48,915 bases of DNA. It comes from Flavobacteriaceae bacterium. GTDB taxonomy: Bacteria > Bacteroidota > Bacteroidia > Flavobacteriales > Flavobacteriaceae. The notes beneath the pieces are model-generated. The model saw nothing but the letters and a program-made list of their open reading frames with translations. It had not been told where the DNA came from and did not search any database. Positions 1 through 8,536 of the stretch are shown one piece after another. The stretch spans positions 1 to 48,915 of the forward strand of contig JAQWHT010000084.1 of the NCBI GenBank assembly GCA_029249225.1. Direction: 5' to 3'. Numbering within the stretch: the stretch's first letter is position 1; the number at the start of each line of letters is the position of its first letter. The translations under genes and the position numbers were made by a program.

Positions 1-35
1 AAGTCCAACGTGTCTACCAATTCCACCATCCGAGC
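1..35 (-). tRNA. tRNA-Leu, 5' part only
   Basis: The minus strand starts GCTCGGATGGTGG and continues through a Leu-type D-arm (TTGGTAGACACG) into an anticodon stem TTGGA, then runs off the window edge. The loop begins CTT, so the anticodon's first base should be U (UAG or UAA), but it lies outside the window. It is 10 bp downstream of tRNA-Gly and probably co-transcribed with it. Confidence 0.8.
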
Positions 36-45
36 AAACGACAGA

Positions 46-116
46 GCGAAAGACGGGATTTGAACCCGCGACCCTCACCTTGGCAAGGTGATGCTCTACC
101 CCTGAGCTACTTTCGC
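46..116 (-). tRNA. tRNA-Gly(GCC)
   Basis: A complete 71-nt cloverleaf is visible on the minus strand. The acceptor stem GCGAAAG pairs with CTTTCGC, the T-arm contains GGTTCAAATCC, and the anticodon loop TTGCCAA gives anticodon GCC. No CCA is encoded. It is the first gene of a minus-strand tRNA cluster that continues past the left window edge. Confidence 0.95.
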
Positions 117-127
117 ATTGTGGATTG

Positions 128-135
128 CAAATGTA
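128..135 (-). promoter_or_regulatory. -7 box for the tRNA-Gly/Leu cluster
   Basis: On the minus strand this reads TACATTTG, an exact match to the Bacteroidota -7 consensus TAnnTTTG. It ends 12 nt before the mature tRNA 5' end. No clear TTG -33 element is seen. Confidence 0.6.
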
Positions 136-230
136 AAATAAAATTTAATTTTTTTAGATATTTAGTGCCAGCTTTTAACACAAAAAATAATTCCTTATTT
201 TAGTTGGACTTAACGCCAAAACCGAAGTCG

Positions 231-1649
231 ATGCGATTTGATATTTCTTTTCTTTTTTTGGGACTTGTTTTATTTTTTTCTTGTGAATCTGTTCCTGAAA
301 AAACGAAGCCCCTCAACCTTATAGTCATTTTTGCAGATGATCTGGGATATGGTGATTTGAGTAGTTTTGGGCATCCTACAATCCAGACACCTAATCTAGA
401 TCAAATGGCAGCAGAAGGGCAAAAGTGGACTAACTTTTATGCTGGAGCAAGTGTTTGTACTCCAAGCCGAGCTGCTTTACTCACTGGACGTCTTCCGATA
501 CGCAGCGGGATGAGTAGCGATAAACATAGAGTACTCTTTCCAGATTCGCACAACGGTTTGCCTAGCAAGGAAATAACTATAGCTGAACAGCTCAAAAAAG
601 TCAATTATATCACCGCTTGTATAGGGAAATGGCATTTGGGACATAAAGAAGAATACCTTCCACTTCAACATGGTTTTGATTATTATTTTGGAATCCCCTA
701 CTCTAATGATATGGATATTCCAGAAAGCTTACTTCAGGAAAAAGGGGGCTATTGGGAAGTAGTAACTGATCCAAAAAACAACTTGATTGAAAATTTTCAA
801 GTTCCCTTAATTCAAAACAATACTGAAATAGAACGTCCTGCAAATCAAAACAATATTACTAAACGCTATGCAGATCAAACAGTTGAGTTTATAAAAACCA
901 ACAAAGACAAACCTTTCTTTATCTATCTAGCTCACAATCTTCCTCACATTCCACTATTTGCTTCAAAAGAAGCGCTTGGAAAAAGTTCAAGAGGTCTTTA
1001 TGGTGACGTGATTCAAGAAATTGATCAAGGAATAGGTGAAATTATTCAAGCCTTGAAAGACGAAGGGCTTGATCAAAACACACTAGTGGTATTTACTTCG
1101 GACAATGGACCCTGGACCGCCTTTAATGAACAAGGTGGAAGTGCTGGACTTTTAAAAGGTGGCAAAGGAACAACTTGGGAAGGCGGTATGAGAGAACCAA
1201 CTGTTTTTTGGGCTCCCGGAAAAATCACTCCCGGTATTGTAGACCAAATAGGCTCTACGATGGATCTATTTCACACCTTTACAAAGATGGCAGGTGTTCC
1301 TCTCCCAGAAGATCGGATTTTTGACAGTTTTGACTTAAGTCCCTTACTTTTTGAAGGTAAAAAAGCCGAACGAAATCATTTGTTTTATTACAGAGAAAAT
1401 GAACTTTATGCCTTGCGCATGGGTGATTTTAAAGCCCATTTTATTACCAAAGGAGAATATGGACTATACGGAGGAAAAGAAATTCACAATCCGCCATTAC
1501 TCTACAATTTGAATCACGACCCTGCAGAACAATACAATGTTGCTAACCAATTTCCTGACGTACTAACAGCCATGGAAAAACTGATTACTGGTCATCAAGA
1601 AAAAATGCGGGTAGGTGAAGATCAATTAAAAAGTCGTGGAAGCGACTAA
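231..1649 (+). CDS. lipoprotein sulfatase (S1 family, Cys-type)
   Basis: An arylsulfatase-type hydrolase that removes sulfate esters, probably from sulfated polysaccharide or its fragments. The 472-residue protein starts with a lipoprotein signal ending in LFFSC (Cys18), so it should be anchored in the envelope. Metal ligands are in the FADDLGYGD segment (about residues 34-42). The signature CTPSRAALLTG places the formylglycine-precursor Cys at residue 76, so a formylglycine-generating enzyme is needed; one is encoded at 28220-29284. GKWHLG and a later SDNG metal motif are also present. I chose ATG 231 over an upstream TTG at 204 because the signal peptide begins there. Substrate unknown. It converges with mutS, 1 bp apart. 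Confidence 0.9.
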   Translation: MRFDISFLFLGLVLFFSCESVPEKTKPLNLIVIFADDLGYGDLSSFGHPTIQTPNLDQMAAEGQKWTNFYAGASVCTPSRAALLTGRLPIRSGMSSDKHRVLFPDSHNGLPSKEITIAEQLKKVNYITACIGKWHLGHKEEYLPLQHGFDYYFGIPYSNDMDIPESLLQEKGGYWEVVTDPKNNLIENFQVPLIQNNTEIERPANQNNITKRYADQTVEFIKTNKDKPFFIYLAHNLPHIPLFASKEALGKSSRGLYGDVIQEIDQGIGEIIQALKDEGLDQNTLVVFTSDNGPWTAFNEQGGSAGLLKGGKGTTWEGGMREPTVFWAPGKITPGIVDQIGSTMDLFHTFTKMAGVPLPEDRIFDSFDLSPLLFEGKKAERNHLFYYRENELYALRMGDFKAHFITKGEYGLYGGKEIHNPPLLYNLNHDPAEQYNVANQFPDVLTAMEKLITGHQEKMRVGEDQLKSRGSD

Positions 1650-1650
1650 A

Positions 1651-4257
1651 TCAATTCTTTTTTTGACTTAAACGACGTTTGATTTGATTCAGTTGCATCA
1701 AAGCTTCAACAGGAGTCAGAGTATCAATATCTAGGGCTGTAATCTCATCTCTTAAAGCTTCTAAAATGGGATCGTCTAGTTTAAAAAAACTGAGTTGCAT
1801 TTCCTCTTTTGCTAAGATTTTTCCTTTTTCTTTTGGAGTAGCAGCTCCGTGAGCGGTTTCCAAGGTCTTCAATTTTTGCTTGGCGGTTTGTAAAACGTGT
1901 TGGGGCATACCAGCCATTTTAGCAACGTGAATCCCAAAACTATGAGCACTTCCTCCAGGCACGAGTTTACGCAAGAATAAAACTGTGTCTTTGGATTCTT
2001 TGATAGCAACATTAAAATTTTGAATCCTCGGAAAATGGGTCGTCATATCATTCAACTCGTGGTAATGGGTTGCAAACAAAACTTTTGGACGGTAAGGGTG
2101 TTCGTGTAAATACTCCGCTATTGCCCAGGCAATGGAAATCCCATCATAAGTACTGGTTCCCCTACCAATTTCATCTAGCAACACAAGACTACGTTCAGAT
2201 ATATTATTCAAAATGGAGGCAGTTTCATTCATTTCTACCATAAACGTAGAGGCTCCGGCAGAAATATTATCGCTGGCTCCTACACGAGTAAATATTTTAT
2301 CAACTACTCCCAGTTGAGCTTTGGTAGCAGGAACAAAACTCCCAATTTGTGCCATCAGAGATATCAGAGCTGTTTGTCTCAAAAGAGCTGATTTCCCCGA
2401 CATATTAGGGCCAGTGATCATCAAAATCTGCTGTGTTTCTTGATTGATTGAAAGATCATTTGCTATATAGGGAGTTCCAGGGGTAAGTTGTTGTTCAATT
2501 ACTGGATGTCTTGCACCTTGAATAGTAAGAGTAGTATCCATAATCCATTCAGGACAACAGTAGTCATACTTTCTAGCTGACATGGCGAAACAACTTAACA
2601 CATCCCATTGGGCTATGGCCTCAGCATTCTGTTTTAAGGTTTCAAGACTTTGTTGTAGTTTGCTGATCAAGGCAGCATATAATTGGAGTTCCAAGGCCTG
2701 GATACGCTCACCAGCCTGAAGAATTTCTGATTCAAAAGTTTTTAGCTCCTCTGTAATGTAGCGCTCTGCATTGACCAACGTCTGCTTACGTGTCCAATCC
2801 TCTGGCACTTTGTCCTTATGGGTATTACGAACTTCTATGTAGTAGCCAAAAACATTGTTAAAGGCAATTTTTAATGAAGGGATTTGAGTACGTTCTGTTT
2901 CGCGAGCCAGCATAGCATCCAAATGGGACTGGGAAGTATTACGTAAATCTCTCAAGGCATCTAGATCTTCAGAAAAACCTGCAGCTATAACTTGACCCTT
3001 AGAAACCAATACTGGAGCTTCAGGATCTAAAGTTTGCTCAATTAATTCCTGAACTAAATTTGTGCTTGGAAGTGTACTGACCTGTTGCGCTAAGGTTTTA
3101 TGGGCGGTTTTTTGAAGATGTTTTTTTAGTTTGTCGATCGCCAATAGCGAAGTTTGCAATTGATTCAACGCACGAGGACTGATTTTCTCAGTGGCAATTT
3201 TGGCAACAATACGTTCCATATCGACAATTTGAGTCAGTGACTGTTGAGTAGCTTCCAACACCCCCTCTTGAGAAACAAAGTCTTGAACTATTTGATGGCG
3301 ATATTCAATCTGTTGCTGGTCTTTCAATGGAAAAGCTAGCCACTGTCTTAATAATCGAGCCCCCATCGCAGTTTGAGTTTGATCGAGTATTTGAATCAGA
3401 GGAACCCCTTCTGGATAGGTTGATTGAAATAACTCTAAATTACGTTGAGTAAATCGATCTAACCACACATAGCGATCTTGAGCAATAGGACGTATTTGAT
3501 TGATATGCTGTAATTTATCATGATGCGCTTCTGAAAGATAATGTAAAACAGCACCCGCAGCGGAAATCCCTACGTTGTAGTCTTGAATCCCAAAACCAGA
3601 GAGCGAATTGGTCTGAAAATGAGTTGTCAATTTTTCTCTTGCTGTGCTCTCCTCGAAGGCCCAATCATCCATAAAAAAACAATGGAATAAATGACCAAAC
3701 TGTTCAAAAAATAATTTCTTTTTTGGCTTGGGAACAAGTACCTCACTTGGAGCAAAACTTTGAAGTAATTGTTCTATCTGCTCAACATTCCCTTCTGCCA
3801 CCCAATAGTCACCCGTAGAAATATCAAGAAAAGAAACCCCCCAAGTTTTATCAAAAAATACAGCAGCTAAATAATTATGCTTTTTCTGATCCAGTACATC
3901 ATCATGAAGAGAGACCCCTGGAGTTATCAATTCAGTTACTCCTCTTTTGACAATCTTTTTGGTCATTTTAGGATCTTCTAACTGATCACATATCGCAACA
4001 CGACAACCGGCTTTGACCAACTTAGGTAAATAGGTGTTAAGTGAGTGGTGTGGAAATCCTGCCAGTGCAGTTTCACTAGTACTACCCGCTCCTCTTTTAG
4101 TCAATATAATGCCAAGAATACCCGAAGCCTTCACAGCATCTGAACCAAATGTTTCGTAAAAATCTCCTACACGGAAAAGCAACAATGCATCAGGATACTT
4201 CGCCTTAATACGATTGTATTGTTTCATTAAAGGAGTTTCTTTTGCTGCTTTTGCCAA
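1651..4257 (-). CDS. mutS: DNA mismatch repair protein MutS
   Basis: Recognises base mismatches and small loops and starts mismatch repair through its ATPase. The N-terminal mismatch-binding motif is F33-Y34-E35. The ABC-type ATPase follows: Walker A GPNMSGKS near residue 615, signature region around GASTFMVEM, Walker B/D-loop LLDEIGRGTSTYDG near 694, and the switch FATHYHEL. Length (868 aa) is normal for the family. The assigned start is TTG at 4257, giving MAKAAKETPLMKQY; the conserved part begins at MKQY, so a start at Met11 is possible but less likely. It is divergent from the RNA methyltransferase gene, with a dyad in the shared intergenic region. Confidence 0.97.
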   Translation of the reverse strand: MAKAAKETPLMKQYNRIKAKYPDALLLFRVGDFYETFGSDAVKASGILGIILTKRGAGSTSETALAGFPHHSLNTYLPKLVKAGCRVAICDQLEDPKMTKKIVKRGVTELITPGVSLHDDVLDQKKHNYLAAVFFDKTWGVSFLDISTGDYWVAEGNVEQIEQLLQSFAPSEVLVPKPKKKLFFEQFGHLFHCFFMDDWAFEESTAREKLTTHFQTNSLSGFGIQDYNVGISAAGAVLHYLSEAHHDKLQHINQIRPIAQDRYVWLDRFTQRNLELFQSTYPEGVPLIQILDQTQTAMGARLLRQWLAFPLKDQQQIEYRHQIVQDFVSQEGVLEATQQSLTQIVDMERIVAKIATEKISPRALNQLQTSLLAIDKLKKHLQKTAHKTLAQQVSTLPSTNLVQELIEQTLDPEAPVLVSKGQVIAAGFSEDLDALRDLRNTSQSHLDAMLARETERTQIPSLKIAFNNVFGYYIEVRNTHKDKVPEDWTRKQTLVNAERYITEELKTFESEILQAGERIQALELQLYAALISKLQQSLETLKQNAEAIAQWDVLSCFAMSARKYDYCCPEWIMDTTLTIQGARHPVIEQQLTPGTPYIANDLSINQETQQILMITGPNMSGKSALLRQTALISLMAQIGSFVPATKAQLGVVDKIFTRVGASDNISAGASTFMVEMNETASILNNISERSLVLLDEIGRGTSTYDGISIAWAIAEYLHEHPYRPKVLFATHYHELNDMTTHFPRIQNFNVAIKESKDTVLFLRKLVPGGSAHSFGIHVAKMAGMPQHVLQTAKQKLKTLETAHGAATPKEKGKILAKEEMQLSFFKLDDPILEALRDEITALDIDTLTPVEALMQLNQIKRRLSQKKN

Positions 4258-4291
4258 AATAATTTCCGTTTTGTTACGAATGTATTTAAAA

Positions 4292-4307
4292 TTTACCGCT
4301 CGGTAAA
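4292..4307. promoter_or_regulatory. TTTACCG-CT-CGGTAAA dyad between mutS and trmH-like
   Basis: A perfect inverted repeat with 7-bp arms and a 2-bp spacer, in the divergent intergenic region. The 2-nt spacer is too short for a hairpin loop, so this is more likely a protein-binding site; ACCG-N2-CGGT half-sites resemble TetR-type operators. It lies just downstream of CATCTTTG on the minus strand (4311-4318), a one-mismatch -7 box for mutS. Confidence 0.4.
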
Positions 4308-4346
4308 AAACAAAGATGCAAATAGCTGAGGAAAAATAAGAGTGTG

Positions 4347-4354
4347 TACTTTTG
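4347..4354 (+). promoter_or_regulatory. -7 box for the trmH-like gene
   Basis: TACTTTTG matches TAnnTTTG exactly and ends 16 nt before ATG 4371, giving a short leader. No TTG -33 element is evident at the usual distance. Confidence 0.55.
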
Positions 4355-4370
4355 TTTTTTATAACAACTT

Positions 4371-4913
4371 ATGCGCAAACTCAAAAATGAAGAACTGGAG
4401 CGTAAAACAGTAGCTGAATTTAAAGCAGCTCCAAAGACCCCTCTAATTTTGATTTTAGACAACATCCGCAGCTTAAACAACGTGGGTTCGGTCTTTCGTT
4501 CAGCTGATGCTTTTTTGATAGAAAAAATTTATCTGTGTGGGATAACCGCCACACCACCCCATCGAGACATTCATAAAACTGCCTTAGGAGCAACTGATAA
4601 TGTCGCTTGGGAATACGCAGAATCGGCTTTGGAGGTTGTAGCAAAACTCCAAAAAAAAGGGGTATCGGTTTGGGCTATCGAACAGACTGAAAAAGCGATT
4701 TTACTCAATGAATTTAAGCCTAAACTAAATATGCAGCATGCTTTTGTTTTGGGTAACGAAGTTAGGGGTGTTTCCCAAGAAGTTGTAGATGCCTGTGACA
4801 AGGCCTTAGAAATACCGCAATTTGGAACCAAACATTCATTAAATATTAGCGTAACTGCAGGTATTATACTTTGGGATTATTTTACTAAAATGAAATCTGT
4901 AATATTTGCCTAA
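4371..4913 (+). CDS. TrmH/SpoU-family RNA 2'-O-methyltransferase
   Basis: A SPOUT-class methyltransferase that transfers a methyl group from S-adenosylmethionine to a ribose 2'-OH of tRNA or rRNA. All three SpoU motifs are visible in 180 residues: NNVGSVFRSADAF (motif 1, binding and catalytic Arg), FVLGNEVRGVS (motif 2) and SLNISVTAGI (motif 3, forming the SAM-binding knot). There is no N-terminal L30e-like domain, so it is the short form. The RNA target cannot be read from the sequence. Its 3' end overlaps the convergent folK-dNK gene by 29 bp. Confidence 0.9.
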   Translation: MRKLKNEELERKTVAEFKAAPKTPLILILDNIRSLNNVGSVFRSADAFLIEKIYLCGITATPPHRDIHKTALGATDNVAWEYAESALEVVAKLQKKGVSVWAIEQTEKAILLNEFKPKLNMQHAFVLGNEVRGVSQEVVDACDKALEIPQFGTKHSLNISVTAGIILWDYFTKMKSVIFA

Positions 4914-6000
4914 GTAGACTTTGATAATCAGCTTCATTGTGTTGAAAATCCAAATTTTTTGTGGATATGGAAACCACAGGATAAGGCAAGTCTGATTGTA
5001 TGAGCTTTTGATAACCCAGTTCTATTTGCTCTAAATACTCGTTTTTTATTTGCTGTTCGAAAGGACGCCCTCGTTTTTTGATTTGAGCTTGTAAGCTTTC
5101 AATATCTGTGTATAAATACACCATTAAACTCGGAGGTTTTTGACTAAGATAAGATTCATCAAAATGATTCTTATATTGTTTAAAGTCTTTATTATTTAAG
5201 TTTTGACGAGCAAAAATCAAACACTTTTGGATGTTGAAGTCTGAAATTATTTTATCCTCATTTTGATTCCAAAACGCATGAGTTTGTTTAATACGATCTT
5301 CTAAAAAAAACTGCTCCACCGCCAAGGCATAAGGGGCAGGATTGGCATAAAACTTCTCTAAATAGGGATTCTTTGCGTAAGCTTCCTCGAGTAGAGGCAA
5401 CTTGTAATTGGATGCTATTTTTTTTGCTAAAGTTGTTTTACCTACACCGATATTACCTTCAATGATAATAAAAGGAAAAGTATCAAAAATAGGAGGAGTC
5501 CATTTTTGGAAAGGAAGTTTCTCTAAAATATCTTGATCTGGACTTTGACTCAAAAGTTTAGAAATCGTTTTTTTAAAAACTGGGTGTAACCACAGAGGAA
5601 CTATTTCCTCTAAAGGCTTTAAAACAAAATTTCTTAAATGCAGTCTTGGATGTGGAACAATTAAATTCTCAGTAGTCAAAATCAGGTCCTCGTAAAAAAG
5701 AAGATCAAGATCAATTTGGCGAGCTGTATAAGCTTTTTTACTTTCTCGAAAACGCCCTAATTGCTCTTCAATTTCAAAAAAAACTACCAGTAATTGTTCA
5801 GGACTAAAATGAGTTTCTACCAATGCGCAGGCATTAAAGAAAGGAGAACTCTTAAAACCCCATGCAGGGGTTTCGTAGAGAGACGAAAGCAATTTGATTT
5901 TAATAGACTGCTTTTCCAATAATACTAAGGCTTTCAGAAGTAATTCTAAACGATTACCTAAATTACTTCCCAGGGAGATTATTGCTTGATTTTTTTTCAC
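4885..6000 (-). CDS. folK: fused FolK (HPPK) and deoxynucleoside kinase
   Basis: The N-terminal 170 residues are 6-hydroxymethyl-7,8-dihydropterin pyrophosphokinase of folate synthesis: SLGSNLGNR, the RFR/RQIDLDLLFY catalytic stretch and VPHPRLHLRNFVLKPL. The C-terminal 190 residues are a P-loop deoxynucleoside kinase: EGNIGVGKTT (about 181-190), a FFLEDR segment typical of dNK/TK2-like enzymes, and a lid region KKRGRPFEQ. This domain joins a folate step to deoxynucleoside salvage in one polypeptide, an arrangement known in Bacteroidota. I place the start at GTG 6000 (371 aa). The longer reading from TTG 6021 would begin inside a perfect -7 box (6019-6026). Confidence 0.9.
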   Translation of the reverse strand: MKKNQAIISLGSNLGNRLELLLKALVLLEKQSIKIKLLSSLYETPAWGFKSSPFFNACALVETHFSPEQLLVVFFEIEEQLGRFRESKKAYTARQIDLDLLFYEDLILTTENLIVPHPRLHLRNFVLKPLEEIVPLWLHPVFKKTISKLLSQSPDQDILEKLPFQKWTPPIFDTFPFIIIEGNIGVGKTTLAKKIASNYKLPLLEEAYAKNPYLEKFYANPAPYALAVEQFFLEDRIKQTHAFWNQNEDKIISDFNIQKCLIFARQNLNNKDFKQYKNHFDESYLSQKPPSLMVYLYTDIESLQAQIKKRGRPFEQQIKNEYLEQIELGYQKLIQSDLPYPVVSISTKNLDFQHNEADYQSLLRQILQISF

Positions 6001-6018
6001 TTTTGTATTGCTATTTAG

Positions 6019-6026
6019 CAAAGCTA
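6019..6026 (-). promoter_or_regulatory. -7 box for folK-dNK
   Basis: The minus strand reads TAGCTTTG, an exact TAnnTTTG. Transcription should start near 6012, about 12 nt before GTG 6000, which excludes the TTG codon at 6021 as the true start. It is back to back with the sppA -7 box at 6035. Confidence 0.6.
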
Positions 6027-6034
6027 CAAAACCC

Positions 6035-6042
6035 TATATTTG
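6035..6042 (+). promoter_or_regulatory. -7 box for the sppA-yhhQ-rluF operon
   Basis: TATATTTG matches TAnnTTTG exactly and ends 19 nt before ATG 6062. A TTG lies at 6008-6010, with a slightly long 24-nt spacer. Confidence 0.65.
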
Positions 6043-6061
6043 TAGTGATTAAAGATTACAA

Positions 6062-7828
6062 ATGAATTTTTTTAAGAATTTTCTTGCCTCCGTCATAGGA
6101 ACGCTTACTGCCATCGGACTTTTTTTCACAATCATCCTTTTGTTAGTCTCTGCAGCTGCAAGTATTATTGTTTCCCCATCTACCACTCAGCCTGTCAAAT
6201 CAAATAGTGTTTTGGATTTGAATTTGAATGCCCCAATCCTAGATCGCAATCCCTCTTTTGATCAATTCGAAATCATCTTAGGGCTAAATGAGGAGGTTTT
6301 GGGTCTTCCTGAAATTTTGAGTGCTATTGAAAAGGCAGGTCAACATGATGATATTAAAGGTATTCGTTTAAGATCAGATTTTATTACCGCAGGCTGGTCC
6401 CAAACAAGGAGTATTCGAAATGCACTACTAAAGTTTAAAGAACAAGGGAAGTTCATCTATTCTTATGCTGATATTCTGACTCAAAAAGGATACTATCTAG
6501 CCTCAGTAGCCGATTCAATTTTTATTAATCCAGTCGGAGTTTTTGAGTTTAAAGGTTTGGCTTCTGAAGTACTCTACTACAAAGATTTTCAAGATGAATA
6601 CGGGGTTAAAATGGAGGTAGTCCGTCACGGTAAATACAAAAGTGCTGTTGAACCCTATTTGGAGAATGAAATGAGTACCGCAAATCGATTTCAAATTAAG
6701 GCATTACTTTCCAACATTTGGGAAACCCTAAGGGAAGAAATAGCTACTTCAAGAAATCTAAGTCCTGAAACTTTGGATGTTTTAATTAACGAACATAAAA
6801 TCAGCACTCTAAAGGATGCTTTCTCTGCAAAACTAATTGATGGTCTTGGATATGAAAAAGATATAGAACATATAATTGCTACCCAACTGGATCAGCCGGA
6901 GGAAGAGGACATTAGTTTTGCTTCAATTTCTGCAGTAAATCAGAGTCTAACCGACTACAACAAACAAATCAAGGATCGAATAGCTGTTGTTTTTGCTAAA
7001 GGACCTATACTCTATGGAGAAGGAACAGAAAGTATCATCGCCCAGGGTGTATTTGTGGAAACACTTGAGGAGTTAGCCCAAGACGATTGGATCAAGGCGA
7101 TTGTACTTAGGGTTGATTCACCAGGAGGAAGTGCACTGACTTCTGAATTACTTTGGAAAACAATCGAAGAAGTCAAAGAAAAAAAACCTGTCTTGGTTTC
7201 TATTGGTAACGTAGCAGCCTCAGGCGGATATTATATTGCAGCTGGTGCTGATCAAATTTTTGCTGATCCGCTAAGTATCACTGGATCTATAGGGGTATTT
7301 GCTTCTCTGCCCAATATGAGTGATTTAACAGAAAAAATGGGGATTCATGCTGAAACAGTTGAAACCCATCCTGATGCACTTGGATACAGCGTTTTCCAGC
7401 CTATGAGTGATGCATTTAGAGCACAAACGGGAAAGTCAATTGAAAATACTTACTCTACCTTCAAAAAACGAGTCGCGGAAGGCCGTGATTTAACAGAAAA
7501 TTCCGTTGAAAATATAGCTCAAGGTAGAGTATGGACAGGAAAACAAGCTTTAGAAATTGGACTGGTAGACTCCTTAGGTGGGCTCCAAGAAACTGTTGAA
7601 GCTGCTGCCAAACTTGTTGGCATTGAAAACTACAACCTTATGGAATATCCACAATTTGACGAGAATCTCGGTTCGTTAGTATCAGGAATGCAAATTTCAA
7701 TAAGCCTAAACAATTTATTAAAAGTCCTTTTACCAAATTCAGTCCAAACTGAAATATACCCATTGAAAGAATCAAATTCGGCAGAATACATACAGATGTT
7801 GCTTCCATATGAATTAAAAATTCATTAG
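6062..7828 (+). CDS. sppA: signal peptide peptidase SppA, 67K type
   Basis: A membrane-bound serine protease that degrades cleaved signal peptides in the envelope. One transmembrane segment at about residues 8-37 is followed by two tandem ClpP/crotonase-like S49 domains. The catalytic dyad residues sit in the expected places: Lys193 in KYKSAVEPY (first domain) and Ser387 in NVAASGGYYIA (second domain). Length 588 aa fits the long form found in Gram-negatives. It is the first gene of an operon, 1 bp before the YhhQ-like gene. Confidence 0.95.
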   Translation: MNFFKNFLASVIGTLTAIGLFFTIILLLVSAAASIIVSPSTTQPVKSNSVLDLNLNAPILDRNPSFDQFEIILGLNEEVLGLPEILSAIEKAGQHDDIKGIRLRSDFITAGWSQTRSIRNALLKFKEQGKFIYSYADILTQKGYYLASVADSIFINPVGVFEFKGLASEVLYYKDFQDEYGVKMEVVRHGKYKSAVEPYLENEMSTANRFQIKALLSNIWETLREEIATSRNLSPETLDVLINEHKISTLKDAFSAKLIDGLGYEKDIEHIIATQLDQPEEEDISFASISAVNQSLTDYNKQIKDRIAVVFAKGPILYGEGTESIIAQGVFVETLEELAQDDWIKAIVLRVDSPGGSALTSELLWKTIEEVKEKKPVLVSIGNVAASGGYYIAAGADQIFADPLSITGSIGVFASLPNMSDLTEKMGIHAETVETHPDALGYSVFQPMSDAFRAQTGKSIENTYSTFKKRVAEGRDLTENSVENIAQGRVWTGKQALEIGLVDSLGGLQETVEAAAKLVGIENYNLMEYPQFDENLGSLVSGMQISISLNNLLKVLLPNSVQTEIYPLKESNSAEYIQMLLPYELKIH

Positions 7829-7829
7829 G

Positions 7830-8531
7830 ATGCCCCCACAAAACAATGAACTCGCAAAAAAAATATACCTGTACCTTTCAGGGCTTTTTATTACCTCCTT
7901 AGTTGTCTCCAATCTTATTTTTCAAAAGTTTTTTTATTGGAGGCCATTTGAAATTTCAGTCTTTGGGAACCAACTCTTTGAACTATCGGTTGGTATACTC
8001 CCTTATCCTATTACTTTTTTGATAACGGATTTAATCTCTGAAATTTATGGTAAGAAAAAAGCGAATCAAGTAGTTATTGCAGGAATCTTTGCTTCCTTTT
8101 TTTCTATGGGAATTCTTTGGGTGGCTAATATAGTTCCTGCATTAGAAAATTCACCTATAGACGATGCTACGTTTCAAGATGTTTTTGCACTCTCTCCTGT
8201 TGCAGTATTAGCATCCATGATGGCTTACCTCAGCGCACAATTTGTTGATATTCGTTTGTACCATTTTTGGAAAAAGCTCACTCAAGGACGAATGCTTTGG
8301 CTTCGCAACAACTTTTCAACCTTTAGCTCGCAGTTTATCGACACTGTTTCTGTGATAAGCTTATTGAGTTTGTTTGGAGTTTTGGAATGGGATTTATTCT
8401 GGGGATTAGTACTCTCAGGATTTTTATTTAAAATTTTAGTTGCTGCATTAGATACCCCACTACTTTACTTTTTTGTTTTTTTATTCAGAAAAAAATTTGA
8501 TCTAAAACCTACAGACGAACTTAAAATTTAA
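7830..8531 (+). CDS. YhhQ-family queuosine precursor transporter
   Basis: A multi-pass inner-membrane protein of the VUT/DUF165 family, whose studied members import queuine-pathway precursors (preQ0/preQ1) for tRNA modification. About six hydrophobic segments are visible. The diagnostic stretch is VGILPYPITFLITDLISEIYGKKKA, with the conserved YP and TDL-EIYG residues, followed by a TRG/RLYHFWKK-like loop. Substrate is inferred from the family. It sits between sppA (1 bp gap) and rluF (5 bp gap), so it is co-transcribed with an rRNA modification gene. Confidence 0.88.
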   Translation: MPPQNNELAKKIYLYLSGLFITSLVVSNLIFQKFFYWRPFEISVFGNQLFELSVGILPYPITFLITDLISEIYGKKKANQVVIAGIFASFFSMGILWVANIVPALENSPIDDATFQDVFALSPVAVLASMMAYLSAQFVDIRLYHFWKKLTQGRMLWLRNNFSTFSSQFIDTVSVISLLSLFGVLEWDLFWGLVLSGFLFKILVAALDTPLLYFFVFLFRKKFDLKPTDELKI

Positions 8532-8536
8532 TCGCT

